Origin: Erythrobacteraceae bacterium Alg239-R51
GTDB lineage: Bacteria > Pseudomonadota > Alphaproteobacteria > Sphingomonadales > Sphingomonadaceae
Reading direction: 5' to 3'
DNA: 64,000 nucleotides
Assembly (NCBI GenBank): GCA_947331495.1
Contig: CAMZOI010000001.1
Location: 186,001-250,000, forward strand
Every line of letters begins with the position of its first letter. Position 1 is the stretch's first letter. The notes beneath the pieces are model-generated. The model ran no database searches, was not told the DNA's origin, and was given only the letters and a program-made list of their open reading frames with translations. Positions 8,153-16,560 of the stretch are shown here, piece by piece. The position numbers were made by a program, and so were the translations under genes.

Positions 8153-9352
8153 TCAGGCTGCCTTCTTCACCTCCGCGACGATCTTTTTCGCAGCATCGCC
8201 CAGGTCATCGGCGCTGACGATGGGGAGGCCCGAATTCTCGAGGATGTCCTTGCCCTCGGCGACGTTCGTGCCTTCCAGCCGGACAACCAGCGGAACCGAA
8301 AGATTTACATCCTTCGCCGCCTGGACAATACCGTTTGCGATCACGTCGCATTTCATGATCCCGCCGAAGATATTCACCAGAATGCCTTCCACCGCCGGGT
8401 CCTTTAGAATGATCTTGAACGCTGCGGTCACCTTCTCGGTCGTCGCGCCGCCGCCAACGTCGAGGAAGTTCGCCGGGAAGGCGCCGTTCAGCTTGATGAT
8501 GTCCATCGTCGCCATGGCAAGGCCTGCGCCATTGACCATGCAACCGATATTGCCGTCGAGCTTGATATAGGCGAGATCGTATTCGCTCGCCTCCACCTCG
8601 GCCGGGTCTTCCTCTGTCTCGTCGCGCATCGCCTCCACCTTCTTGTGGCGGTAGAGCGCATTGCCATCGAAGCTCATCTTGGTGTCGAGCACCAGCAAAT
8701 TGCCATCCTCGTCCTCGACCAGCGGATTGATCTCGAGCATTTCCATGTCGAGTTCCATGAACGCGGTATAGAGTTGTTTCGCCAGCTTCTGGCACTGCTT
8801 GTTGGTATCGCCCGTCAGCTTGAGAGCGAAGGCCACCGCGCGGCCATGATGCGGCATGAAGCCTTGCGCCGGATCGATCGTGATGGTGGTGATCTTGTCG
8901 GGCGTTTCGTGCGCCACATCCTCGATATCCATGCCACCTTCGGTCGAGGCGATCACGGCAACTTTGCCGCTTGCCCGGTCGACCAGCATCGAGAGGTAGT
9001 ATTCGTGCGCGATGTCGACGCCGTCAGTGACGTAAAGCCGGTTGACCTGCTTGCCTTCTTCGCCGGTCTGGACGGTTACCAGCGTGTTGCCGAGCATCTC
9101 CTTGGCATCACGTTCGACATCCTCGATGCTGTGCGCGAGCCGGACGCCACCCTTGGCGTCGGCGCCGAGTTCCTTGAACTTTCCCTTGCCGCGCCCGCCT
9201 GCGTGAATCTGTGCCTTCACGACATAAAGAGGGCCGGGCAGCTTCTTCGCAGCTTCGACGGCTTCTTCGACGGTATGTGCGGCATGTCCCGTCGGGATGG
9301 CAATCCCGTGTTCGGCAAGCAATTCCTTCGCCTGGTATTCGTGGATATTCAT
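8153..9352 (-). CDS. sucC: Succinate--CoA ligase (ADP-forming) subunit beta
   Basis: SucC is the ATP-grasp subunit of the TCA enzyme that converts succinyl-CoA to succinate with ATP (or GTP) formation. The 399-aa length is typical. The start [16 protein letters not shown] at 9352 is the family's invariant N-terminus; the longer open frame to 9556 is not conserved-looking. Landmarks are [12 protein letters not shown] near residue 45, [18 protein letters not shown] near 205, [18 protein letters not shown] near 260 and [14 protein letters not shown] near 320. The alpha subunit gene sucD is not adjacent: etfB follows after a 118-nt gap. In many bacteria sucC and sucD are coupled. Confidence 0.97.
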   Translation of the reverse strand: MNIHEYQAKELLAEHGIAIPTGHAAHTVEEAVEAAKKLPGPLYVVKAQIHAGGRGKGKFKELGADAKGGVRLAHSIEDVERDAKEMLGNTLVTVQTGEEGKQVNRLYVTDGVDIAHEYYLSMLVDRASGKVAVIASTEGGMDIEDVAHETPDKITTITIDPAQGFMPHHGRAVAFALKLTGDTNKQCQKLAKQLYTAFMELDMEMLEINPLVEDEDGNLLVLDTKMSFDGNALYRHKKVEAMRDETEEDPAEVEASEYDLAYIKLDGNIGCMVNGAGLAMATMDIIKLNGAFPANFLDVGGGATTEKVTAAFKIILKDPAVEGILVNIFGGIMKCDVIANGIVQAAKDVNLSVPLVVRLEGTNVAEGKDILENSGLPIVSADDLGDAAKKIVAEVKKAA

Positions 9353-9471
9353 GGAGGATTTCGTCCTTCGCGTATGGCGCGTTGAGGGGTTGGAGGTCGT
9401 GCGCTGCCTAAGCATGTCTGGTCGCGCTTGAAAAGTATGCTGTTCGGGTGCAGTTCCGTTCCGGCTCCACA

Positions 9472-10251
9472 ATGATCGACAGCGCACGTCTTGAATCGAT
9501 CGTCTCCGAAGCGGGACGGATCGCCTATGACCTCTGGCCGGGTGCGGGCAACGCACTGGATAGCTGGGAAAAGAAGCCTGGCGATCCGGTCTGCGAAGCC
9601 GATCTGGCGGTCGATGCCTTTCTCAAACGGGAATTGGGCGCGCTCCTGCCCGCAGCGGGTTGGCTGTCGGAGGAGACGGTCGACAGGTCTGAGCGACTCG
9701 ACAAGGGTCTGATCTGGCTGGTCGATCCGGTCGACGGAACGCGCGATTTCATTCGCGGCCGCAGAGGCTGGGCCGTGTCCGTAGCCTTGATCAGCGAAGG
9801 GCGCCCGCTTATCGGAACGCTTTGCGCCCCTGCGCGCGCAGAAACCTGGCAGGCAGTCGCTGGTCAGGGTGCGGCGCTCAACGGCAGAAAACTGTCCGCT
9901 TCAACACGTACGGAATTTCCCGGCTCGCGCGTACCTGCACATTCATTGCCCAGGACCGATCGCGACCTGGTAACGGTAGACCAGCCCAACTCGATCGCGC
10001 TGCGCATCGCGATGGTCGCGGCGAACGAGGCCGATCTTGTGGCCACGCTGCGCTGGGGCTTCGAATGGGATATCGCAGCAGCGGGACTGATCGCCCGCGA
10101 GGCTGGCGCCGCGGTCACCGATGCGAACGGAAAACCGCTAGAATACAACAAGCAAAATCCTCGCGCATTCGGTGTTCTGGCCTGCGCGCCAGCCATTCAC
10201 GCCGCGGCCATAGAACGACTGGCGGAACGGGCGGCGGCCCAGCAAAAATAA
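9472..10251 (+). CDS. Inositol monophosphatase/CysQ-family phosphatase
   Basis: The 259-aa protein has the metal-dependent lithium-sensitive phosphatase fold. The two signatures are [12 protein letters not shown] (near residues 85-96, metal-binding aspartates) and [20 protein letters not shown] [11 protein letters not shown] near 200, which supplies the third Asp. Upstream, WLSEETVD supplies a Glu. CysQ-type 3'(2'),5'-bisphosphate nucleotidase is the closest guess, but related family members hydrolyse inositol phosphate, histidinol phosphate or FBP, so the substrate is uncertain. ATG at 9472 is preferred over GTG at 9448. The gene is divergent from sucC and convergent with the OmpA lipoprotein gene, with a short hairpin between. 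Confidence 0.82.
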   Translation: MIDSARLESIVSEAGRIAYDLWPGAGNALDSWEKKPGDPVCEADLAVDAFLKRELGALLPAAGWLSEETVDRSERLDKGLIWLVDPVDGTRDFIRGRRGWAVSVALISEGRPLIGTLCAPARAETWQAVAGQGAALNGRKLSASTRTEFPGSRVPAHSLPRTDRDLVTVDQPNSIALRIAMVAANEADLVATLRWGFEWDIAAAGLIAREAGAAVTDANGKPLEYNKQNPRAFGVLACAPAIHAAAIERLAERAAAQQK

Positions 10252-10252
10252 A

Positions 10253-10278
10253 CGGGGCCGACCTTTCGATCGACCCCG
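10253..10278. terminator. Probable bidirectional terminator
   Basis: A hairpin CGGGG-C-CGA / TCG-A-CCCCG follows directly after the phosphatase stop, with an A-rich left flank (AAAAATAAA) that reads as a T-tract on the minus strand. It separates two convergent genes. The stem is short with one mismatch, so strength is uncertain. Confidence 0.5.
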
Positions 10279-10314
10279 CGCAATTTGCTATTACCTGAAA
10301 AGGCTTTTGGCAGC

Positions 10315-11013
10315 TCAGTAACCTTGCGCTTCCTGAGCTGCTTCGACATCTTCCTGATCGAACGGAATGATCTTGATTTCGACCCGGCGATTAAGCGGCT
10401 CGTTGACGCCGTCGGCGGTCTGCACCGCAAGCCGGTTCTCGCCATAACCCATCCAGCGAATACGCGACGAGCTCACGCCGCGGCTGATAAGATAGTTGGC
10501 AACCGCCTGCGCGCGCTGTTCCGACAGACGTTGATTTGACGCTGCGGAGCCGACCGTATCGGTGTATCCGTAAACGTCGACCAGGCTGTTGGGATATTGC
10601 GTTAGGCTGTTGGCAACGCGGTCGAGCAAGTCGCGGAAACCGGGCGAGATAGTGTAGCTTCCAGTCGCGAAGGTTACTCCGTCGGGAAGATTCACGAGTA
10701 TGGCCTCGCCGCCGTCTACCTCCGATACGTCGATTCCTGAACCGGCGGTCTGTTCTTCCAGCTCCTTGATCTGTTCATCCATGCGATAGCCAACATAGCC
10801 CCCCGCTGCGCCTCCGGCTGCCGCGCCGATGATGCGGCCGGTCTTGCCCCCGATCACGTCACCCAGAAGGCCGCCTGCGACGGCACCCCCGAGACCACCA
10901 AGCACTGTGCGCGAGACCTTGCGCTCGCCAGTATTGGGATCGGTAACGCAGGCGGAAACAGTCATCAGCGAGACGGCAGCCAGGCTGGCGGTAAGAATGC
11001 GCGAATTCTTCAT
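10315..11013 (-). CDS. OmpA family lipoprotein with glycine-zipper segment
   Basis: The 232-aa outer-membrane lipoprotein has a signal ending in the lipobox VSAC (Cys about residue 21). Next comes a glycine-zipper region (GGLGGAVAGGLLGDVIGG and GAAAGGAAGG, near 38-75). A C-terminal OmpA/Pal peptidoglycan-binding domain includes VYGYTDTVGSAASNQRLSEQRA and the motif NRRVEIKI. The start at 11013 is set by an AAGGAGG-type ribosome site in the transcript 7-8 nt upstream and by the signal peptide; the frame continues to 11091 without conserved features. This YfiB/YiaD-like architecture is common in Proteobacteria. It anchors the outer membrane to peptidoglycan; further roles are not inferable. Confidence 0.88.
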   Translation of the reverse strand: MKNSRILTASLAAVSLMTVSACVTDPNTGERKVSRTVLGGLGGAVAGGLLGDVIGGKTGRIIGAAAGGAAGGYVGYRMDEQIKELEEQTAGSGIDVSEVDGGEAILVNLPDGVTFATGSYTISPGFRDLLDRVANSLTQYPNSLVDVYGYTDTVGSAASNQRLSEQRAQAVANYLISRGVSSSRIRWMGYGENRLAVQTADGVNEPLNRRVEIKIIPFDQEDVEAAQEAQGY

Positions 11014-11200
11014 ATATTCAGTCCTCCTTAAAGCGAGCGTCTGAGAACGATCTTCCCTTTGGGACGCTCGCAAACGATGGATGCGCCCCACCGCGCAACT
11101 GGCTTCTTAACATTCGATTTGCCTGCCCGTTCCTGAGCGGCGCGCAGATAAATTTTCCGTTGCGCTGGCAGTGGCGCGCTTTTGTGCTAGCCAGCACGAC

Positions 11201-12532
11201 GTGACACCCTTTCCCTGGACCGACCTGCTCATCATAGCCGGACTTATCGTTCTGAACGGCGTTTTCGCGATGAGCGAACTGGCGATCGTTTCCGCGCGGA
11301 CCGCGCAATTGCGCTCGGCCGCGCAGCAGGGCAATGGCGGCGCGCGTGTTGCGCTCACCCTTGCTTCCGAACCGGGAAAGTTCCTGTCGACGGTGCAAAT
11401 CGGAATAACCCTGATCAGCATCATCGCGGGCGCGTATTCGGGAGCAAGCCTTGGTGGCCCTGTGGGGGAACGCTTGGTGGCCCTCGGAACGCCGGGCGAC
11501 TGGGCGGAAGAAGCGGGCTTTGCCCTGGTCATCGCCCTAACGACCTATCTCACTTTGGTCGTCGGCGAACTGGTTCCGAAACAGGTCGCCCTGCGCGTAG
11601 CTGCTCCGATCGCTATCGTCATGGCGCGACCGATGGCGCTTCTGGCCCGGGTCGCGGCGCCGCTCGTCTGGATCCTGGATACCTCATCGAGCCTGCTTCT
11701 CCGACTGCTCGGCGTCCGAAGCTCTGGACAGGGGGCGGTCACTGCCGAAGAACTGCATATGCTGTTCGCGGAAGCCACCCGCAGCGGGGTCATCGAGCAT
11801 GAACAGCATCAGATGCTGCAGGGCGTTGTGCGGCTCGCGCAACGGCCGGTCCGCGAACTGATGACTCCGCGCACCGAAATCGACTGGGTCGACATCTCCG
11901 CCGATGAGGCGGCGATACGGGCCCTGCTCGACGAAAGTCCGCATACGGTGTGGCCAGTGGCTGACGGTTCGCCGGACAAAGTGCTCGGACTGGTCCGCGT
12001 GCGCGAGATACTCGCCGCAATGGTCGAGGGGCGATCGATCGATCTTACCGCCTTCATGCGAAAGGCCGAGGTTGTGCCCGATCAGCTCGATGCCGTAGAT
12101 GCCCTTCGCGTGCTCCAGCAGGCCGACATCGCCATGGCGATGGTGCACGATGAATACGGACATCTGGATGGCATCGTCACTCCGGTCGATCTTCTGACGG
12201 CGCTGGTCGGGGACTTCGCCAGCGACCAGGAGCCTGGCGACGGCCCTGGCGTGGTCGAGCGCGAGGACGGATCGATGCTGATCGCCGGATCCCTGTCGGC
12301 CGACGTACTCGCCGACCGGCTCGGCCTCGATTATGACGAGGATCGGGAATTCGGCACGGCTGCGGGCTACGCGCTGCATGTTCTCAGACGGCTTCCCGTC
12401 GAGGGTGAGCATTTCACGGATCAGGGCTGGCGGTTCGAAGTTGTCGACATGGACGGGCGCCGAATCGACAAGCTGCTGGTTGCCCGACTGGCTTCACGGA
12501 CGCAGGAAAGTGGTGCTGCTGGGGAGGATTGA
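11201..12532 (+). CDS. CNNM/CorC (HlyC-type) transporter-associated protein
   Basis: The 443-aa protein combines an N-terminal DUF21/CNNM membrane domain (hydrophobic helices near residues 6-28, 60-80, 95-115, 130-150; MSELAIVSAR motif near 24), a CBS pair (ELMTPRTEIDWVD near 210 and DEYGHLDGIVTPVDLL near 305) and a C-terminal CorC_HlyC domain ending in DMDGRRIDKLLV. Members are implicated in magnesium/cobalt or sodium-coupled ion transport; older haemolysin names are misleading. GTG at 11201 gives the usual VTPFPWTDLLI start; GTG at 11171 is an alternative. The 3' end overlaps the last 22 nt of the opposite-strand tRNA-Thr gene. Confidence 0.88.
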   Translation: MTPFPWTDLLIIAGLIVLNGVFAMSELAIVSARTAQLRSAAQQGNGGARVALTLASEPGKFLSTVQIGITLISIIAGAYSGASLGGPVGERLVALGTPGDWAEEAGFALVIALTTYLTLVVGELVPKQVALRVAAPIAIVMARPMALLARVAAPLVWILDTSSSLLLRLLGVRSSGQGAVTAEELHMLFAEATRSGVIEHEQHQMLQGVVRLAQRPVRELMTPRTEIDWVDISADEAAIRALLDESPHTVWPVADGSPDKVLGLVRVREILAAMVEGRSIDLTAFMRKAEVVPDQLDAVDALRVLQQADIAMAMVHDEYGHLDGIVTPVDLLTALVGDFASDQEPGDGPGVVEREDGSMLIAGSLSADVLADRLGLDYDEDREFGTAAGYALHVLRRLPVEGEHFTDQGWRFEVVDMDGRRIDKLLVARLASRTQESGAAGED

Positions 12533-12585
12533 ACTCCCGGCCTCACCCTTACCAAGGGTGCGCTCTACCACTGAGCTACAGCAGC
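12511..12585 (-). tRNA. tRNA-Thr (anticodon GGT)
   Basis: Reading the minus strand gives a complete cloverleaf of 75 nt with encoded CCA. The 7-bp acceptor is GCTGCTG/CAGCAGC. The D arm is GCTC/GAGC, the anticodon stem CACCC/GGGTG has loop TTGGTAA, and the T arm is GGGAG/CTCCC with TTCAATC. The anticodon GGT decodes ACC/ACU threonine. The 3' end (CCA plus acceptor strand) lies inside the last codons of the CNNM/CorC gene on the opposite strand. Confidence 0.96.
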
Positions 12586-12601
12586 GTCCGACAAGGCGCG
12601 C

Positions 12602-12630
12602 GCTATTGGCAGACGCCCGAGGAAAGTCAA
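12602..12630 (-). promoter_or_regulatory. Probable sigma-70 promoter of tRNA-Thr
   Basis: On the minus strand TTGACT (12630-12625) is followed by a 17-nt spacer and AATAGC (12607-12602). A very GC-rich stretch follows before the tRNA 5' end at 12585. A strong -35 with a GC-rich discriminator is typical of stringently controlled stable-RNA promoters. Confidence 0.55.
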
Positions 12631-12674
12631 GCCAAGCTTGAGCTATCGCCCGCATCAAGGCACAAGCCCGAGCG

Positions 12675-12818
12675 ATGACGAACACTGACCGCAAACCGGA
12701 TCGCGAAGAACGACTGGCCGCGAAACTGCGCGAGAATTTGCGCCGCCGGAAGCTGCAAATCCGCGAAATGCGCGAATCGGACCGCGACCCCCTTCCCTTG
12801 GATGGAGAGGACCGCTAA
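12675..12818 (+). CDS. Small conserved-looking hypothetical protein (47 aa)
   Basis: The short ORF begins ATGACGAACACTGACC and encodes a highly charged, Arg/Glu/Asp-rich peptide (REERLAAKLRENLRRRK in the middle, ending PLDGEDR) predicted to be one amphipathic helix. It lies 34 nt upstream of gpmA in the same direction. The residue pattern and codon use are coding-like, and I recall similar small proteins in this position in sphingomonads, but that is memory rather than a search. There is no function to propose. Confidence 0.6.
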   Translation: MTNTDRKPDREERLAAKLRENLRRRKLQIREMRESDRDPLPLDGEDR

Positions 12819-12852
12819 CGCGCGGTGCTCCTAGAGAAGAACGGGAGTCCCC

Positions 12853-13539
12853 ATGTCCAAGCTGATCCTCGTCCGCCACGGCCAGAGCGAATGGAACCTC
12901 GCCAATCGCTTCACCGGTTGGTGGGACGTTGACCTGACCGAGAAGGGCGTGATCGAGGCCACGAACGCGGGCGAATTGATGCAGACGAAAGGCGTTCTGC
13001 CGACGACCGCCTTCACAAGTGTCCAGACGCGGGCGATCAAGACGCTCAACATCGCGCTCGAAGCCTGCGACCGGTTGTGGATTCCGGTGACGCGCGACTG
13101 GCACCTCAACGAACGCCATTATGGCGGGCTGACCGGTCTGGACAAGCAGGAAACCCGCGACCGACACGGCGATGAACAGGTGCATATCTGGCGCCGCAGC
13201 TTTGATGTGCCGCCGCCGGAGATGGAACTCGGGAGCGATTTCGACCTTGCCGATGATCCGCGCTACGAAGGGGTCGAAGTCCCCCGGGCCGAAAGTCTGA
13301 AGCTTACGATCGAGCGGGTCCTGCCATACTGGGAGCAGGCGATCCTGCCCCAGCTGGGTCAAGGAGAGACGGTTATCATCTCCGCTCACGGGAACAGTCT
13401 GCGTGCGCTGGTGAAGCATCTCTCGGACATTTCGGACGACGATATCACGGGCCTGGAAATCCCGACCGGACAGCCGATCGTCTACGAGTTCGACGGGACT
13501 GACGTCGCTGGCGAACGCTACTACCTGAAGGACAGTTGA
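12853..13539 (+). CDS. gpmA: 2,3-bisphosphoglycerate-dependent phosphoglycerate mutase
   Basis: GpmA interconverts 3- and 2-phosphoglycerate in glycolysis and gluconeogenesis through a phosphohistidine. The 228-aa protein has the catalytic RHGQSEWN at residues 8-15, [13 protein letters not shown] near 20-35, the second active-site region [17 protein letters not shown] near 83-100 and the second catalytic His in [14 protein letters not shown] near 178. A clear AGAAGAACGGGAG leader precedes the ATG. purE follows after one base, suggesting co-transcription, although the pathways differ. Confidence 0.96.
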   Translation: MSKLILVRHGQSEWNLANRFTGWWDVDLTEKGVIEATNAGELMQTKGVLPTTAFTSVQTRAIKTLNIALEACDRLWIPVTRDWHLNERHYGGLTGLDKQETRDRHGDEQVHIWRRSFDVPPPEMELGSDFDLADDPRYEGVEVPRAESLKLTIERVLPYWEQAILPQLGQGETVIISAHGNSLRALVKHLSDISDDDITGLEIPTGQPIVYEFDGTDVAGERYYLKDS

Positions 13540-13540
13540 G

Positions 13541-14023
13541 ATGAGCGCCAGGGTCGCCATCGTGATGGGCAGTCAGTCCGACTGGAGCACCATGACCCAT
13601 GCCGCCGAGGTTCTCGACGAGCTTGGCGTGGAAACCGACGTGCGGATCGTATCCGCCCACCGAACGCCTGACCGGATGTACGATTTCGCCCGAAGTGCTG
13701 CCGACGCCGGGATCGAGGTCATCATCGCCGGAGCGGGCGGGGCGGCCCATCTTCCTGGCATGATTGCTGCGCTGACGCATGTCCCGGTGCTGGGCGTGCC
13801 GGTTAAGTCTCAGGCCTTGTCGGGTCAGGATAGCCTGCTGTCGATCGTCCAGATGCCCGCTGGCGTGCCGGTGGGAACACTTGCGATCGGCAAACCCGGT
13901 GCGACAAATGCGGGACTGCTTGCCGCGGCCATCCTTGCCACGCATGACGAGGCGCTTTCGGACCGTCTGCGCGGATGGCGGCAGGCGCGCAGCGATGGCG
14001 TTGCCGAACGCCCGGCGGATTGA
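13541..14023 (+). CDS. purE: N5-carboxyaminoimidazole ribonucleotide mutase
   Basis: PurE catalyses the class I mutase step that converts N5-CAIR to CAIR in purine synthesis, working with PurK. The 160-aa length is normal. It has the N-terminal phosphate-binding [10 protein letters not shown] (residues 9-18), [10 protein letters not shown] near 43-52, [11 protein letters not shown] near 67-77 and [22 protein letters not shown] near 87-108 (seen in pieces), all PurE signatures. It begins one base after the gpmA stop and is followed 12 nt later by purK. Confidence 0.97.
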   Translation: MSARVAIVMGSQSDWSTMTHAAEVLDELGVETDVRIVSAHRTPDRMYDFARSAADAGIEVIIAGAGGAAHLPGMIAALTHVPVLGVPVKSQALSGQDSLLSIVQMPAGVPVGTLAIGKPGATNAGLLAAAILATHDEALSDRLRGWRQARSDGVAERPAD

Positions 14024-14035
14024 TGGGGATTAGCC

Positions 14036-15091
14036 ATGCTTGAGCGCGGATCCACCATCGGGATTCTCGGCGGCGGCCAGCTAGGCCGGATGATGGCCGT
14101 GGCCGGAGCGCGGCTCGGCTATCGGTGCATCGGCTATGCGCCGGCTGGTGATAATGTCGCGGCACCTGTCTGCGACGATTTCTTCATCAATGCGTGGGAC
14201 GACAAGCCGGCCCTGGCGGCGTTTGCCGCGAAATGCGATGTGGTGACCTGGGAATTCGAGAATGTGCCCGTCGCGGTCGCAGCGGCGATGCCACCAGACG
14301 GCATCTTCCCGCTTCCCCGTGCGCTCGAGACGGCACAGGACAGGCTGATCGAAAAGCGTTTCGTCGAAAATCTGGGGGGCCGACCGGCCCCCTATGCGAA
14401 GGTGGACAGCCGGGCCGATCTAGACATGGCGATCGAGCGGATCGGCATGCCCGGGATTCTCAAGACGCGACGCGATGGCTATGACGGAAAGGGGCAGTGG
14501 CGGCTCTCGTCCCAGCGTGATGTCGAGGCACTCACATTTTCGGACAGACCTGCGATCTACGAAGGGCTCGTGTCGTTCAGCGCCGAGTTTTCCGTTATTC
14601 TCGTACGTGGGCGCGACGGGGAGGTCCGGTTCTGGGAATCGCCGCGAAACTTGCATGAACACGGTATTCTCGCGACATCGGCGCTGCCTGCTGGGGAGGT
14701 TATCAAAGAACAATCCGATCCGGCCCGTGAACTGGCTCGGCAGGTTGCCGACGCGCTGAGCTATGTCGGGGTGCTCACGCTGGAGTTTTTCGCATGCGAC
14801 GATGGCCCGGTCTTCAATGAAATGGCACCTCGCGTACACAATTCCGGGCACTGGACGATCGAGGGCGCCGTCACCAGCCAGTTCGAAAACCACATTCGCG
14901 CGGTCGCCGGCCTGCCCTTGGGCAATACCCGGACGACGGCCAAGAAGGTCGTGATGAACAATGTGCTGGGCAAGGACATCAAGGGAGTGACCGAACATCT
15001 TGGCGTATCCGATGCGCATTGGCATGATTACGGCAAGAAGCAGACGCGCGCAGGACGCAAGATGGGTCATGTCACGCGATTGATCCGATGA
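14036..15091 (+). CDS. purK: 5-(carboxyamino)imidazole ribonucleotide synthase
   Basis: PurK is the ATP-grasp enzyme that makes N5-CAIR from AIR, bicarbonate and ATP, feeding PurE. The 351-aa protein starts GSTIGILGGGQLGRMMA (nucleotide-like loop near residue 5), followed by VTWEFENVPV near 73, KTRRDGYDGKGQW near 143 (ATP-grasp loop), and NEMAPRVHNSGHWTIEG near 262 with the metal ligands. The stop overlaps folA by 4 nt (ATGA). Confidence 0.97.
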   Translation: MLERGSTIGILGGGQLGRMMAVAGARLGYRCIGYAPAGDNVAAPVCDDFFINAWDDKPALAAFAAKCDVVTWEFENVPVAVAAAMPPDGIFPLPRALETAQDRLIEKRFVENLGGRPAPYAKVDSRADLDMAIERIGMPGILKTRRDGYDGKGQWRLSSQRDVEALTFSDRPAIYEGLVSFSAEFSVILVRGRDGEVRFWESPRNLHEHGILATSALPAGEVIKEQSDPARELARQVADALSYVGVLTLEFFACDDGPVFNEMAPRVHNSGHWTIEGAVTSQFENHIRAVAGLPLGNTRTTAKKVVMNNVLGKDIKGVTEHLGVSDAHWHDYGKKQTRAGRKMGHVTRLIR

Positions 15092-15591
15092 GCGTCTTCC
15101 TGATCTTTGCCCGCGCGGCGAATGGGTGCATCGGCAAGGACGGCGGCCTGCCTTGGCACCTTCCGGCTGATCTGAAGCGGTTCAAGGCGCTGACCATGGG
15201 CAGGCCGATGGTGATGGGACGCCGGACCTTCGAAAGCTTGCCCGGATTGCTCCCCGGACGCCGTCACATCGTGCTAACCCGGCGCGAACGCTGGGATTCG
15301 CAAGGTGCCGACGTGTCGCGTTCGGTCGAGGAAGCTCTGGCCATCGCCGAGGCAAGCGCCGATGCCAGCGAAATCGCGGTCATCGGCGGCGCGGCGATCT
15401 TCGATGTGTTCCTCCACCATGCGCAGCGGGTCGAACTAACCGAAATCCACGCCGATTTCGATGGCGATACTTTCATGCCCCCGCTTGGACCGGAATGGGA
15501 AGTGGTGGCACGCGCGGATCACGATGCTGATGGGGACAATCCGGCGTATTCCTTCGTTACCTTTCATCGCATTGGCGAAAGCGGATCATGA
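15088..15591 (+). CDS. folA: Dihydrofolate reductase
   Basis: FolA reduces dihydrofolate to tetrahydrofolate with NADPH. The 167-aa protein has NGCIGKDGGLPWHLPADLKRF near residues 12-32, where the Trp-His and catalytic Asp lie, then VMGRRTFESLPG near 43-54 and IGGAAIFDVFL near 98-108 (NADPH site). It overlaps purK and ribF by 4 nt on each side (ATGA at both), so purE-purK-folA-ribF is one tightly coupled unit joining purine, folate and flavin synthesis. A thyA gene, often next to folA, is absent here. Confidence 0.95.
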   Translation: MSVFLIFARAANGCIGKDGGLPWHLPADLKRFKALTMGRPMVMGRRTFESLPGLLPGRRHIVLTRRERWDSQGADVSRSVEEALAIAEASADASEIAVIGGAAIFDVFLHHAQRVELTEIHADFDGDTFMPPLGPEWEVVARADHDADGDNPAYSFVTFHRIGESGS

Positions 15592-16514
15592 GGTTTCTCG
15601 ACCATCGCGAGAAATTGCCGGACAGCCTGCGCGGTGCAGTGATAGCGCTTGGCAATTTCGACGGTTTTCACTTGGGCCACAAGGCTGTGGCAGGCGAAGC
15701 GATCCGCTGGGCGCGCGAGGAAGGCCGGCCGTCGATCATCGCCACCTTCGATCCGCATCCGGTGCGCCATTTCAAGCCTGATGCGCCGCCGTTTCGGCTG
15801 ACGACCCTCGAGCAGCGGCAGGAACTCTATCTTTCGGCCGGGGCCACCGCGATGCTGGTGTTCCATTTCGATGACGAACTGGCCAGCACCACGGCGGAAG
15901 ATTTCGTGAAAGTCCTGCTGGCAGAGCATCTCGGTGCAGCAGGTGTGGTGACCGGCGAAGACTTCACCTTCGGCAAGGGGCGCGGCGGCAATCGCGATGT
16001 TCTGGAGACCCTGGGCTGCCAGGTCGGCATCGAGACGCGCGCGGTGCCGCCGGTGATGGACTGCGGCGAACCTGTATCCTCCAGCCGCGTACGTGATGCC
16101 CTGCGCGAGGGGGATCCACAGGAGGCCGCGCGCCTGCTCACTCGCCCATTCGCCATTCGCGGAGTGGTCGAGCATGGTGACAAGCGCGGGCGGGAAATTG
16201 GCTATCCCACGGCGAACCTGTCGATCGAACAGTATCTGCGCCCCCGATACGGGATCTATGCAATCACCGGTCGGCTGCTGTCGAGCGGGCAGGAGTTGCA
16301 GGGCGCCGCCAATATCGGCGTGCGTCCGCAATTCGACCCACCCAAGGAATTGCTCGAGCCCTATTTCTTCGATTTTTCAGGTGATCTCTACGGACAGGAG
16401 ATCGAAGTCGCGTTTCACCACTTCATCCGGGCCGAAGCGAAATTCGAATCGCTCGATGCATTGACCGCGCAGATGGAGAAGGACTGCGCCGAAGCGAAGC
16501 GGCTGCTCGCTTGA
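15588..16514 (+). CDS. ribF: Bifunctional riboflavin kinase/FAD synthetase
   Basis: RibF phosphorylates riboflavin to FMN and adenylates FMN to FAD. The 308-aa protein has the N-terminal nucleotidyltransferase domain (GNFDGFHLGHKAV near residues 22-34, FDPHPVRHF near 60, GEDFTFGKGRGGN near 122-134, SSRVRDAL near 163). The C-terminal riboflavin kinase domain has KRGREIGYPTANL near 200-213, YGIYAITG near 222, GVRPQF near 243 and a terminal FIRAEAKFESLDAL helix. No FMN riboswitch is visible upstream, since it overlaps folA. Confidence 0.95.
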   Translation: MRFLDHREKLPDSLRGAVIALGNFDGFHLGHKAVAGEAIRWAREEGRPSIIATFDPHPVRHFKPDAPPFRLTTLEQRQELYLSAGATAMLVFHFDDELASTTAEDFVKVLLAEHLGAAGVVTGEDFTFGKGRGGNRDVLETLGCQVGIETRAVPPVMDCGEPVSSSRVRDALREGDPQEAARLLTRPFAIRGVVEHGDKRGREIGYPTANLSIEQYLRPRYGIYAITGRLLSSGQELQGAANIGVRPQFDPPKELLEPYFFDFSGDLYGQEIEVAFHHFIRAEAKFESLDALTAQMEKDCAEAKRLLA

Positions 16515-16560
16515 GCGAAACACTTTCCTAGAGGCGCGCTTTCCCCTAACGGCCTGCCCC

